Below are positions 5,631 through 13,243 of a stretch of DNA of 13,401 nt, piece by piece. The stretch lies in the NCBI GenBank assembly GCA_031276475.1, contig JAISMZ010000070.1:1-13401 (forward strand). The letters run 5' to 3'. The DNA is from Coriobacteriales bacterium (GTDB lineage: Bacteria; Actinomycetota; Coriobacteriia; Coriobacteriales; UBA8131). Every line of letters starts with the position of its first letter. Position 1 is the first letter of the stretch. The notes beneath the pieces are model-generated. The model saw only the letters and a program-made list of their open reading frames with translations, made no database searches and was not told the DNA's origin. The translations under genes and the position numbers were made by a program.

Positions 5631-6695
5631 TCACTGGCTCACCGCATTATGGATGGCGTGCTCCATTGCCAACGCCGCCAGGGTGCCCACCAGATCGGGA
5701 TGGGCGCCTACCGTACCGCGAGCCATGCAAAAGATGGCGTCACCGTCGTTTGAGGTGTGCACGGGATGTATCGCGCGGGCGTAGCCGTCATGGGCCATCA
5801 TCGCAACGCGGTTGGCCTGGGCCTTGCTCAGGTTGGCGTTGGTCAGCACGCAGCCGAGGGTGGTGTTGGGGCAGGCCGACCCCGCGCCGCCACTGCCCGC
5901 AGCAAAGCCACTGCCCGGGGATCCGCCGCCCCAGTCGCCACTGCCCGCAGCGAAGCCGCCGCCCCAGTCGCCGCCGCCCCAGCCGCCTGCGCCACCAGGC
6001 TCCGTCGCTGCGGCGGACAGCGAGAAGGCCAGCAGCGGGTCGATTATCTGGGGCTTCTCGCCGAGCGGATCCAGCGTGCCAGCCAAAGCGCGTCCGCTGG
6101 AGGCGTCGTAGATGTTGCCCAGAGCATTAACCACCACAACGGCGGTAACCAGCAGATCGCCGGCAATGAACGAGCAGGCACCCAGCCCCCCCGGCATTGT
6201 TGAGGCCATGCCTAAGAGCTTGCCGACGGTAGCCCCGCAGCCGGCTCCCACCCGGCCGACCGTCAGTTGCGCCGCGGCGGCCTGGCAGGCGGCAAGGCCC
6301 ATCGCCGCATCGGGGCGTACGTCAGCGTCGCCGCTGAGCAGGTCAAAGAGCGCGGCGGCGCAGACTATCGGCACCACGGTGTTGGCGTAGAGCAGTCCGT
6401 GGCCACACTCCTCCAAATAGCGCATCACACCGCTGGCGGCGTCAAGGCCATAGGCGCTGCCGCCGCAAAAGAGTACGGCGTGGATCTCGGGCACCATGTT
6501 CTCTGGCCGCAAAAGATCGGTCTCGCGGGTCGCCGGGGCCGCTCCGCGCACGTCCACGCCGGCGACGGCGCCCGCCGGGCAGAGGATCACCGTGCAGCCG
6601 GTACGAGCCGTCTCGTCTTGGGCATTGCCTACAAAAAAGCCCTCGGGCAGCAGTGCCTCCGAGCCGCTTAAGAAGCCGCTGACGTCAATATCCAT
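5631..6695 (-). CDS. P1-family (S58/DmpA-like) peptidase
   Basis: A 354-residue member of the P1/DmpA-like N-terminal nucleophile hydrolases, which cut themselves into two chains and act as aminopeptidases or amidases. Supporting patterns are the N-terminal VGNAQDETARTGCTV, FCGGSAYGLDAASGVMRYLE (77-96), VGRVGAGCGATVGK (146-159) and the late NTTLGCVLTNANLSKAQANR (277-296). By family analogy the chain break should fall at or near N277/T278, freeing a Thr nucleophile. A Gly/Trp/Ser-rich repeat insert (about 234-274) sits directly before that site. The ATG at 6695 is preferred: GAGGTG at 6703-6708 lies seven bases upstream. A GTG at 6710 would overlap the upstream gene's stop by four bases but has no ribosome site. 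It is convergent with metQ, 21 bases away. Confidence 0.8.
   Translation of the reverse strand: MDIDVSGFLSGSEALLPEGFFVGNAQDETARTGCTVILCPAGAVAGVDVRGAAPATRETDLLRPENMVPEIHAVLFCGGSAYGLDAASGVMRYLEECGHGLLYANTVVPIVCAAALFDLLSGDADVRPDAAMGLAACQAAAAQLTVGRVGAGCGATVGKLLGMASTMPGGLGACSFIAGDLLVTAVVVVNALGNIYDASSGRALAGTLDPLGEKPQIIDPLLAFSLSAAATEPGGAGGWGGGDWGGGFAAGSGDWGGGSPGSGFAAGSGGAGSACPNTTLGCVLTNANLSKAQANRVAMMAHDGYARAIHPVHTSNDGDAIFCMARGTVGAHPDLVGTLAALAMEHAIHNAVSQ
5890..5992 (-). repeat. GC-rich tandem repeat inside the P1 peptidase gene
   Basis: A 20-base unit at 5890-5909 recurs at 5938-5957 with one change, a period of 48 bp or 16 codons. CCGCCGCCCCAGTCGCC-type units fill the spaces and continue to about 5992. 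In the protein this gives DWGGG and GFAAGSG repeated. Because the period is a multiple of three, copy changes would keep the frame and only change linker length. Confidence 0.75.
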
Positions 6696-6706
6696 CGTCT
6701 GGCACC

Positions 6707-7324
6707 TCACTGCGCGTTGTTCAGCAGCGTTGAGGCCATGGCCAAAACGGTTGCGACGTCGTTGGCGTTAAGCTCGTCAAGCGGCAAAGGCACACCGTGC
6801 TCACCGGGGTCGGCGGCGCCGGGGACGCGGTATTCCATCCAGAGCACATCGCGCCATTCCCCCAGCTTGTAGCCACAGGCGCGCTGAACCATGCACTGGG
6901 TGAAGCCAAAGTGGCTGTGCAGGGCAATGCTGGCCTCGTTGGGCAGGGTGATCACAGCGTAGAGGTTGCAATAGCCCTGGGCCTTGAGCAGCTGAAAGAG
7001 CGCCGTGTAAAGCGCGGTGGCAATGCCGCGGCCATGAAAGTCAGGGTTGATGTAGACGGAGAGCTCGGCGTTCCAACGGTAGGCCTCCTGCGGGCGCACG
7101 CGGTAGGCGTAGGCAAAGCCGACCACCTCGCCGTCAAACTCGCAGACCAGGTAGGGGTAGCGGCGCTTGATGTCGCTCATCGTGCGGGTCACCTGACCCA
7201 GCGTTGGTGTGCGCGAGGTAAAGGTGATGGCGGTCTGCTCAATATAGGGCGCGTAGATATCGAGAATGGCCTGGGAATCCGTGCTTTTGGCGATGCGGAT
7301 CTGGGCTTTGCTGCGGCTGTGCAT
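6707..7324 (-). CDS. GNAT N-acetyltransferase (phosphinothricin acetyltransferase-like)
   Basis: A 205-residue GNAT enzyme that moves acetyl from acetyl-CoA to an amine. The pattern fits the phosphinothricin/amino-acid N-acetyltransferase branch: IRIAKSTDSQAILDIYAPYI at 9-28, YPYLVCEFDGEVVGFAYAY at 56-74, RWNAELSVYI at 83-92, the acetyl-CoA pyrophosphate loop HGRGIATALY at 97-106, and ITLPNEASIALHSHFGF at 125-141. The start is ATG at 7324 with GGAG six bases upstream. The frame is open further upstream into mnmA, but that part is not family-like. About 40 C-terminal residues after the domain are extra. It precedes the peptidase gene by 11 bases, so the two are probably cotranscribed. The substrate is unknown. 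Confidence 0.85.
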   Translation of the reverse strand: MHSRSKAQIRIAKSTDSQAILDIYAPYIEQTAITFTSRTPTLGQVTRTMSDIKRRYPYLVCEFDGEVVGFAYAYRVRPQEAYRWNAELSVYINPDFHGRGIATALYTALFQLLKAQGYCNLYAVITLPNEASIALHSHFGFTQCMVQRACGYKLGEWRDVLWMEYRVPGAADPGEHGVPLPLDELNANDVATVLAMASTLLNNAQ

Positions 7325-7371
7325 ACGCGTCTCCAACAGGTAGAGGGCTGGTCTTTTCGTGCATCCTCCAT

Positions 7372-7377
7372 TATGAT
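7372..7377 (+). promoter_or_regulatory. Possible shared -10 region between GNAT and mnmA
   Basis: The divergent gap of 91 bases contains ATTATGATA. On the plus strand TATGAT (7372-7377) could be the -10 for mnmA, 38 bases before its ATG. On the minus strand TATCAT or CATAAT in the same bases could serve the GNAT gene. I see no convincing -35 on either side. Confidence 0.3.
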
Positions 7378-7415
7378 ACAGTCGCAGGTTACTTACCAGT
7401 GTCGGAAAGGTTACA

Positions 7416-8534
7416 ATGCCAGCGCAGCACGACCAGCAAAAGCGTGCCCTGATAGCCATGAGCGGCGGTGTGGACAGCTCCGTCGCGGCTGTGTTAATGC
7501 AGCGCGCCGGCTACCGCTGCACCGGTGCGACGATGAAGCTTTTAGTTGTGGAGCAGGACGCGCCGCTGGCATCTCGCCTATCGCCTGCGCAAAGCAGCTG
7601 CTGTTCGCTTGAGGACTGCGAGGATGCCCGGGCGGTCTGTGCGCTGCTTAAGATCCCCTACTATGTCTTTGACTTTACGGCGGAATTTCGCCGTGACGTC
7701 ATCGAGCGCTTCATCGCTGCCTACCGACAGGGACGCACGCCCAATCCCTGCATCGACTGCAACCGCTATCTCAAGTTTGAGCGGTTGCTCGCCCGCGCCC
7801 TCGTCACCGGCCATCACTGCCTGGCGACGGGCCACTACGCGCGCATCTCCTACGACGGCGCCTCAAAGCGCTGGCAGCTGCAAAAGGCACTGGACGCCAG
7901 CAAGGACCAGAGTTACGTGCTCTACGCTTTAACCCAACAGCAGCTGGCCTGCACCCGCCTGCCTCTGGGCGATCTGAGCAAGGCAGAGGTGCGCGAGCTG
8001 GCCCGCGAGCTGGGACTGCGCACGGCCGAGAAGCCAGAAAGCCAGGATATCTGCTTCGTGGCAGACGGCGACTACGCATCCTGGATCGCCGAGCGCGAAC
8101 CAGCCGCGGTGCGCCCCGGCGATATCTTAAGCGAGGACGGCCAGCGGCTGGGCAGCCACGACGGTATCATCCACTACACTATTGGGCAGCGCCGCCGACT
8201 GGGCATCGCCAGCGGCGAGCCGTACTACGTCAAGCGCATTGACGCTGCGACCGCAAGCATCACCGTCAGCCGGCAAAGCGGCCTCTATCAGAGCCGCGTG
8301 CGCCTGCGCGACATCAATTTGATCGCCGTGGCGCGTCTGGAGGGCCGCGTCCGGCTCAGCGCCCGGCACCGTTACCACTGTACCGAGGTGACGGTAGAGG
8401 TGGAGCAGAGCGGCCCGGACGAGCTAACGGTGGCTTTCACGGAGCCGGTAAAGGCCCTGACCCCCGGACAGGCGCTGGTGCTTTATAATGGAGACTTTGT
8501 GTTTGGCGGCGGCACGATTGTCACCGTTGATTGA
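7416..8534 (+). CDS. mnmA: tRNA-specific 2-thiouridylase
   Basis: MnmA, the cytoplasmic enzyme that activates U34 of Lys, Glu and Gln tRNAs with ATP and inserts sulfur to give 2-thiouridine. It has 372 residues, the family's usual length. The PP-loop SGGVDSS is at 16-22. The two catalytic cysteines are visible: C115 in TPNPCIDCNRYLKF, aligning with the CN cysteine of the family, and C213 in ESQDICFVADGDY. KDQSYVLYAL (153-162) and the C-terminal barrel (HYTIGQRRRLGIA, YVKRID) are typical. The ATG has GGAAAGG at 7404-7410, five bases upstream. It is the first gene of a compact operon with two surface-polymer genes. That link is one of position, with no functional tie known to me. Confidence 0.95.
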   Translation: MPAQHDQQKRALIAMSGGVDSSVAAVLMQRAGYRCTGATMKLLVVEQDAPLASRLSPAQSSCCSLEDCEDARAVCALLKIPYYVFDFTAEFRRDVIERFIAAYRQGRTPNPCIDCNRYLKFERLLARALVTGHHCLATGHYARISYDGASKRWQLQKALDASKDQSYVLYALTQQQLACTRLPLGDLSKAEVRELARELGLRTAEKPESQDICFVADGDYASWIAEREPAAVRPGDILSEDGQRLGSHDGIIHYTIGQRRRLGIASGEPYYVKRIDAATASITVSRQSGLYQSRVRLRDINLIAVARLEGRVRLSARHRYHCTEVTVEVEQSGPDELTVAFTEPVKALTPGQALVLYNGDFVFGGGTIVTVD

Positions 8535-8566
8535 GTCGGGAAAGCGCGACACGAGGCAAAGATAAT

Positions 8567-10687
8567 TTGGAAGTCCTGAATACCATCATCGGTATCCCGC
8601 TGGGATACATCCTCTATTTCTGTTATCAGCTGAGCGGCAGCTTTGGCATCGCCATACTCCTGTTCACGCTGGTAACCAAGGTGTTGCTGTTCCCGCTGTC
8701 GCTCATCTCGCAGAAGAACTCTATCGCGATGGTGCGGATGCAGCCGGCGCTGGAAGAGATCAAGCAGCGTTTTGCCGGCAACAGTGCGCTGGTTTTGGAG
8801 GAGCAGAGCAAGCTCTATAAACGCGAGCATTACTCGATGATCAAAGGCATGCTGCCGCTGCTGATACAGATTCCGATCATCCTTGGGCTGATAAACGTGA
8901 TCTACAACCCCTTGCAGCATCTTTTGCACATCAGCCCGCAGGTTATCGAGGCGATGGTTGCGCAGACCGCCACCTTCCTCGAGCTTCCACCCGCCGAGCT
9001 GGGCTTTAGCGCCCAGTTAAAGGTGATGGAGTTGGTTCAGTCGCAACCGCAACTCTTCTCCCAGATTCCCAACGCGTCGGACGTGGTGGTGCAGATCCAG
9101 GCGGTGGACACACAGTTTTTGGGCATCAACATGGCACTCAATCCGGGGTTGTTTGAGCTGTCGGTGATCTATCCGCTGCTTTCGGCACTGAGCGCGCTGG
9201 TGCTCTGTCTGTTTCAGAATCGCTACAACGTGCTCCAGGTCAACCAGGGCTTTTGGGGCAAGTGGGGGATGGCGATCTTCCTGGTGGCCTTCTCAGCCTA
9301 TTTTGCCGCGGTGCTGCCCTGTGGAGTAGGGCTTTACTGGATCGCCGGCAACCTGCTCTCGATTGTCGTGCTCGCGCTCTGCAACCTCGTTTACGACCCG
9401 CGTAAATACATCGATTTCAGTGCTTTGCCGGTAAAGCCGCAGCTGACGCGGGCCGAGAGGGCTGCCCAGCGCGCTTTAAAGAAGCGCCTGCATGCCCGCG
9501 AGAAGGCCGATGCCCGCCGTTTTTACCAGGCCGCTGACAAGCAGCTGGTCTTCTACTCCGAAGCCAGCGGCTTTTACAAGTACTATCAGCGGCTGATAGA
9601 CTACCTGCTGGCGCACAGCGATCTGACCATCCACTATGTCACCTCCGACGCGAACGACCAGGTCTTTGCACTGGCCACGTCGCGCCTGCAGGTCTACTAC
9701 ATTGGGCCAACGGCGCTGATCTCCTTCATGATGAAGCTCGACGCCGACATGGTGATCATGACGATGCCCGACCTGGAGACCTTCCACATCAAGCGCTCGC
9801 TGGTGCGCAAAGACATCGAGTACGTCTACCTCGACCACGGCATGGGCAGCTTTCATCTGGTGCTGCGCGAACACGCGCTCGACCATTTTGACACCGTCTT
9901 CGTCTACGGGCCCAACCACATCGCCGAGCTGCGCCGGGCCGAGGAGCTCTACGATCTGCCGGAGAAGACCCTCGTGCCCACCGGCTTTGGCCTGCTGGAC
10001 TATCTTTTGGAAAAGGTTGCCGCGCTGCCGCAGACCGTCAATCAGCCGCCGGTTGCCCTCGTCGCTCCCTCGTGGCAAAAAGACAATCTTTTGGAGCTGT
10101 GCCTCGACGATACGCTGCAACCGCTGCTGAAAGCCGGCTTTAAGGTCATCGTCCGGCCGCACCCGGAGTTCGTCAAGCGCTTTGGCGAGCGTCTCGATGC
10201 GATTCGCGAGAACTACGCCGCGCAGATAGAGGACGGCAATCTGGTGCTGGAGACGGATTTCTCCTCCAACCTGACCGTCTATACGGCCGACGTAGTGGTT
10301 ACCGACTGGTCGACCATCGCCCAGGAATTCTCGTTTTCTACGCGCAAGCCATCAATCTCTGTGAACACGCCGATGAAGGTGATCAATCCCAACTGGGAGC
10401 TGCTTGAGCTGGAGCCGCTGGAGATATCGCTGCGCCGGCGGATCGGCGTGGCTTTGGACACTGATGATCTGGAGAAGATCGGCGATGTCGCCCGCGAGCT
10501 GGTTGCCGAGCGCGAGCAGTGGCGGCAGCGGATCGGCGAGGTGTTGGAGGAAACCGTCTTTAACATCGGGCATTCTGAGGAGGCGATGGGCGACTATGTC
10601 ATCACGGTTTTGGCGCAGGCGGCGCAGTTGCGCGAGCGGCAGCAGGCGGCCTTTGAGCAGAAGCTGGCGGGGCTGAGCGATGCGTAG
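8567..10687 (+). CDS. Fusion of YidC/Oxa1 insertase and CDP-glycerol glycerophosphotransferase-like domain
   Basis: A 706-residue two-part protein. Residues 1 to about 282 look like YidC/Oxa1: spans at about 8-22 and 27-46, a cytoplasmic helical hairpin with QPALEEIKQRFAGN, MIKGMLPLLIQIPIILGLIN, FLGINMALNP, and a last pair of spans ending GVGLYWIAGNLLSIVVLALC. In TLVTKVLLFPLSL a Lys takes the place of the groove Arg usual in YidC. After a basic linker, residues from about 325 match the TagB/TagF-type CDP-glycerol glycerophosphotransferases, with His424 (YLDHGMGSFH), His532 (VRPHPEF) and TDWSTIAQEFSF. It probably builds a surface glycopolymer at the membrane. The TTG at 8567 has GAGG ten bases upstream. 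A TTG at 8531 that overlaps the mnmA stop is possible (12 more residues). It overlaps the next gene by eight bases. Confidence 0.85.
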   Translation: MEVLNTIIGIPLGYILYFCYQLSGSFGIAILLFTLVTKVLLFPLSLISQKNSIAMVRMQPALEEIKQRFAGNSALVLEEQSKLYKREHYSMIKGMLPLLIQIPIILGLINVIYNPLQHLLHISPQVIEAMVAQTATFLELPPAELGFSAQLKVMELVQSQPQLFSQIPNASDVVVQIQAVDTQFLGINMALNPGLFELSVIYPLLSALSALVLCLFQNRYNVLQVNQGFWGKWGMAIFLVAFSAYFAAVLPCGVGLYWIAGNLLSIVVLALCNLVYDPRKYIDFSALPVKPQLTRAERAAQRALKKRLHAREKADARRFYQAADKQLVFYSEASGFYKYYQRLIDYLLAHSDLTIHYVTSDANDQVFALATSRLQVYYIGPTALISFMMKLDADMVIMTMPDLETFHIKRSLVRKDIEYVYLDHGMGSFHLVLREHALDHFDTVFVYGPNHIAELRRAEELYDLPEKTLVPTGFGLLDYLLEKVAALPQTVNQPPVALVAPSWQKDNLLELCLDDTLQPLLKAGFKVIVRPHPEFVKRFGERLDAIRENYAAQIEDGNLVLETDFSSNLTVYTADVVVTDWSTIAQEFSFSTRKPSISVNTPMKVINPNWELLELEPLEISLRRRIGVALDTDDLEKIGDVARELVAEREQWRQRIGEVLEETVFNIGHSEEAMGDYVITVLAQAAQLRERQQAAFEQKLAGLSDA

Positions 10688-13121
10688 CGGCGAGCGCAGG
10701 CAACAGCTGGGCGGTGCGGCCACGAGCAGCGCGGCTACAAGCAGCGCGGTTGCGGGTGGCGCAGGCGTGCGCGACGACGTGGTAGCGGGTAGCGTGGCTG
10801 CGCGCGGCACGGGCGCGCGCAGCAGCGCCTTTGGCGGCCACGGCACGAACCTACGTTGCCGGCGGCAGAAGTTGCTGACGCGCCGCCGCCTGCTGTTTAC
10901 CGGTTGGATCGCCCTGGTCGCCTTCTGCGGCTCGCTACAGCCGGCCTACGCCTACATCGACCCGGCCACCACCAGCTACATCATCCAGATTGTTTCTGGG
11001 CTGATAATCACGCTCTCGGTGGCCTGTGGGGTGTTCTTTCGGCGCCTCCAGATGTTTCTGGTCACCTCCAGGGCGCGTCTGGCGGCGCTCTGGGTACGTC
11101 TGACCTCCAAGAAGCACCGCCAGCTGCGCCAGCTGCGTCGCTCGCGGCGCAGCGAAGAGGGGAGGCCGGCCGCAGCGACGCCGCGAGAGCGGGCCGCAGC
11201 GACGCCTGGCGTGGCGACGCAGGAGCGGATCGGCGCGACGCCTGGCACGTCGGCGCGGGAGCGGGCCATCGCGGCGGCCTGGGAGCGAGTCGGTATGTCG
11301 CCGGTTACCAGGCAGGTAAGTGGCCGTACTGCTCCAAATACCGGGCCGCACAAAGGGGCAGGCACGCCGCCGCCCAGCAAAAGGGAGTTCCTCTTTGCCG
11401 AGACTCGCCGCTTTCGCACGCGCCTCGGCATGGCCGCGCTGCTGGCTGCTGCCATCGCCTTTTCTTTCATCTTCTTTGGCATCTGCGACCTCTTTATCAC
11501 CAATCGCTCGACGCTGCCCTATTACCTGACGGACGTCCTGGGCATCGTTGTCCTTGAATCGCTGATCGTCTTTGCCGTGTTGACATTGGTGCTCGTCATC
11601 TGCCGCGGCCGGTTCTTTGACTACCTGCTCTCGTTTTTCTTTGGGCTGCTGGTGATGCTCTATATTCAGGGCAACTGGATGAACATCGACCTCGGTCAGC
11701 TGACCGGTAACGCCATCCCCTGGGAATGGTACCTCAACTACGCGCTGTTGAATTCTGCCATCTGCGTCCTGATCATGCTGATTCCCTTTGTACTGCGCTT
11801 CCTCAGCGCACGCATCTGGCAGGCTGCGATGGTTTTTGTGCCGGCTCTGCTGATCGTCATGCAGCTGGTCTCCCTGCTCACCAGCTTCTCTACGAGCGGT
11901 GCCCTGAACACTCCTTCGCCGCAGGAGACTTATCTTTCCGACAAGGGCCTCTACGAGGTCTCGGTAAAGCACAACATCATCGTCTTCATCCTCGACCGAC
12001 TGGACGACCGCTACATCGAGCAAGTGCTCTTAGAGACGCCGGATTTCTTTGCGGGACAACTGGACGGTTTTACCCGCTACACCAATAACCTCTCCACACA
12101 TTCCCGCACCTATCCGGCAATCATCAACATACTCACCGGGGCCAATTACCACTTTGAGCGGCCCTCGGCGAGCTTTGCCCACGACGCCTACCAACAGGGC
12201 CGCTTCCTGCCAACGCTGCATCAGCAGGGCTACACCAACTACGTCTACACCGAGCGCAATTCCGGCTATTTTGACGGCAATGAGCTTGCGGGCCGGGCCG
12301 ATAACGTGGAGACGGGCCGGCTGGTTGTAGATGCCCCGGCCGCCCTGCGAAAGCTGACGATACTCTCGTTTTATCGTTACGTACCCCATGTGATGAAGCC
12401 CAGTTTCTGGCTTTCTACCGACACTTTCTACGACGACGCCAGCTATCGTGGCGAACACGCCCTCTATCAGATAGACGATGCCGCATTCATGGCCAATCTA
12501 AAACAACAGCAACTCAAGATCAGCGACGATCTGGCGGGCGGTGCCTTTCATTTTATCCACCTCCAGGGCAGCCATCCGCCCTTTACGCTTTACGAGGACG
12601 GCACGCGGGCACGCGGCCAATCCTCCTCGGTAACGATCCAGACCCGAGCGGCGCTGCGGATAGTGTTTGAATACCTCGAGCAGCTCAAGCAGCTCGGCCT
12701 GTACGAGGATGCCAGCGTTGTCATCACGGGCGATCATGGCTATCCCAGCGAGGGTTACACGAGCGATTGGCATTCCTTGGAGGAGACCGTCTTTACCGGA
12801 CTATTCTATAAGCCGTCCGGCAGTTCTGTCGCGCCACTGGCCGTCAGCGACGCGCCCACCAACTGCGATAGCCTCCGCTCCACCGTACTTGACCAGGCCG
12901 GTGTGGATAAAACCGTGCGCGCCACCGACGCGACCCTTGCCGCACCGACTTACTCTGAATGCACGCCTGCGACCGTCCCGACGCGCGACTTCTATTTTCG
13001 TGTGGGCGAGGCAGGTCTGATTGATTATTCACTGGAGCAGTTCGCGGTGAGTCCCGAGGCCCGCAACTTTGCCAACTGGAAACTGGTCAAGGTCTGGCCG
13101 ATCCAATATTGGCAGTACTGA
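10680..13121 (+). CDS. Membrane sulfatase/LTA-synthase-like phosphotransferase
   Basis: An 813-residue membrane protein of the alkaline phosphatase/sulfatase superfamily. Residues 1-65 are low-complexity Ala/Gly/Ser/Arg. A hydrophobic segment at 71-91 precedes AYIDPATTSYIIQ, a YIDP-type N-terminal module, and a second span. A basic cytoplasmic loop (about 145-240) carries 12-residue repeats. Five spans follow (about 247-272, 283-308, 312-334, 350-374, 379-401). The outer catalytic domain shows VFILDRLDD (metal ligand D439), THSRTYPAIINILTG with T477 as likely nucleophile, LQGSHPPF (H632) and VVITGDHGY (D685, H686). It may transfer phosphoglycerol or a related group to, or hydrolyse, the polymer made by the upstream fusion protein. 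The ATG start overlaps that gene by eight bases; the ribosome site is weak, so a later start is possible. Confidence 0.8.
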   Translation: MRSGERRQQLGGAATSSAATSSAVAGGAGVRDDVVAGSVAARGTGARSSAFGGHGTNLRCRRQKLLTRRRLLFTGWIALVAFCGSLQPAYAYIDPATTSYIIQIVSGLIITLSVACGVFFRRLQMFLVTSRARLAALWVRLTSKKHRQLRQLRRSRRSEEGRPAAATPRERAAATPGVATQERIGATPGTSARERAIAAAWERVGMSPVTRQVSGRTAPNTGPHKGAGTPPPSKREFLFAETRRFRTRLGMAALLAAAIAFSFIFFGICDLFITNRSTLPYYLTDVLGIVVLESLIVFAVLTLVLVICRGRFFDYLLSFFFGLLVMLYIQGNWMNIDLGQLTGNAIPWEWYLNYALLNSAICVLIMLIPFVLRFLSARIWQAAMVFVPALLIVMQLVSLLTSFSTSGALNTPSPQETYLSDKGLYEVSVKHNIIVFILDRLDDRYIEQVLLETPDFFAGQLDGFTRYTNNLSTHSRTYPAIINILTGANYHFERPSASFAHDAYQQGRFLPTLHQQGYTNYVYTERNSGYFDGNELAGRADNVETGRLVVDAPAALRKLTILSFYRYVPHVMKPSFWLSTDTFYDDASYRGEHALYQIDDAAFMANLKQQQLKISDDLAGGAFHFIHLQGSHPPFTLYEDGTRARGQSSSVTIQTRAALRIVFEYLEQLKQLGLYEDASVVITGDHGYPSEGYTSDWHSLEETVFTGLFYKPSGSSVAPLAVSDAPTNCDSLRSTVLDQAGVDKTVRATDATLAAPTYSECTPATVPTRDFYFRVGEAGLIDYSLEQFAVSPEARNFANWKLVKVWPIQYWQY
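10716..10745 (+). repeat. 15-bp tandem repeat at the sulfatase-like gene's 5' end
   Basis: Two five-codon units encode Ala-Ala-Thr-Ser-Ser twice (residues 13-22), followed by further Ala/Gly-rich sequence. The first 65 codons have no recognisable fold and may be a tolerated low-complexity extension. Confidence 0.6.
11181..11288 (+). repeat. 36-bp tandem repeat, three units, in the cytoplasmic loop
   Basis: Three 12-residue units occur in register: PRERAAATPGVA, TQERIGATPGTS and ARERAIAAAWER (residues 168-203). A degenerate half-unit (EGRPAAAT) lies just before. The unit is a multiple of three, so copy change keeps the frame. The loop is basic and predicted to lie inside the cell. Confidence 0.75.
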
Positions 13122-13140
13122 GACGTTTGACGCAGCCTTT

Positions 13141-13149
13141 TGCTATAAT
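13141..13149 (+). promoter_or_regulatory. Extended -10 promoter of tRNA-Pro
   Basis: TGCTATAAT is a perfect -10 (TATAAT at 13144-13149) with the TGn extension, 17 bases before the mature tRNA. TTGACG at 13127-13132 is too close (11 bases) to act as its -35. Confidence 0.6.
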
Positions 13150-13166
13150 CGTGCTTTCAACTTTGT

Positions 13167-13243
13167 CGGGGCGTGGCGCAGTTTGGTAGCGCACCTGCTT
13201 TGGGAGCAGGGGGTCGCTGGTTCGAATCCAGTCGCCCCGACCA
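13167..13243 (+). tRNA. tRNA-Pro (anticodon UGG)
   Basis: A full 77-base cloverleaf. The acceptor is CGGGGCG (13167-13173) paired with CGCCCCG (13233-13239). The D arm is GCGC/GCGC. The anticodon stem is CCTGC/GCAGG with loop TTTGGGA, giving TGG at 13201-13203. The T arm is GCTGG/CCAGT (one G-T pair) with loop TTCGAAT. The discriminator is A and CCA is encoded at 13241-13243. It reads proline codons CCA/CCG and possibly others by wobble. A short T run follows at 13248-13253 without a clear hairpin. Confidence 0.97.

Noticed and set aside
5610..5640. Bidirectional terminator between metQ and the peptidase gene
   Set aside because: An AGTGA/TCACT pairing exists, but it has only five pairs and no T run on either side, so it is not strong enough to annotate.
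7325..7459. Upstream extension of the GNAT reading frame
   Set aside because: It overlaps the start of mnmA, is not like the family, and the GGAG site supports ATG at 7324.
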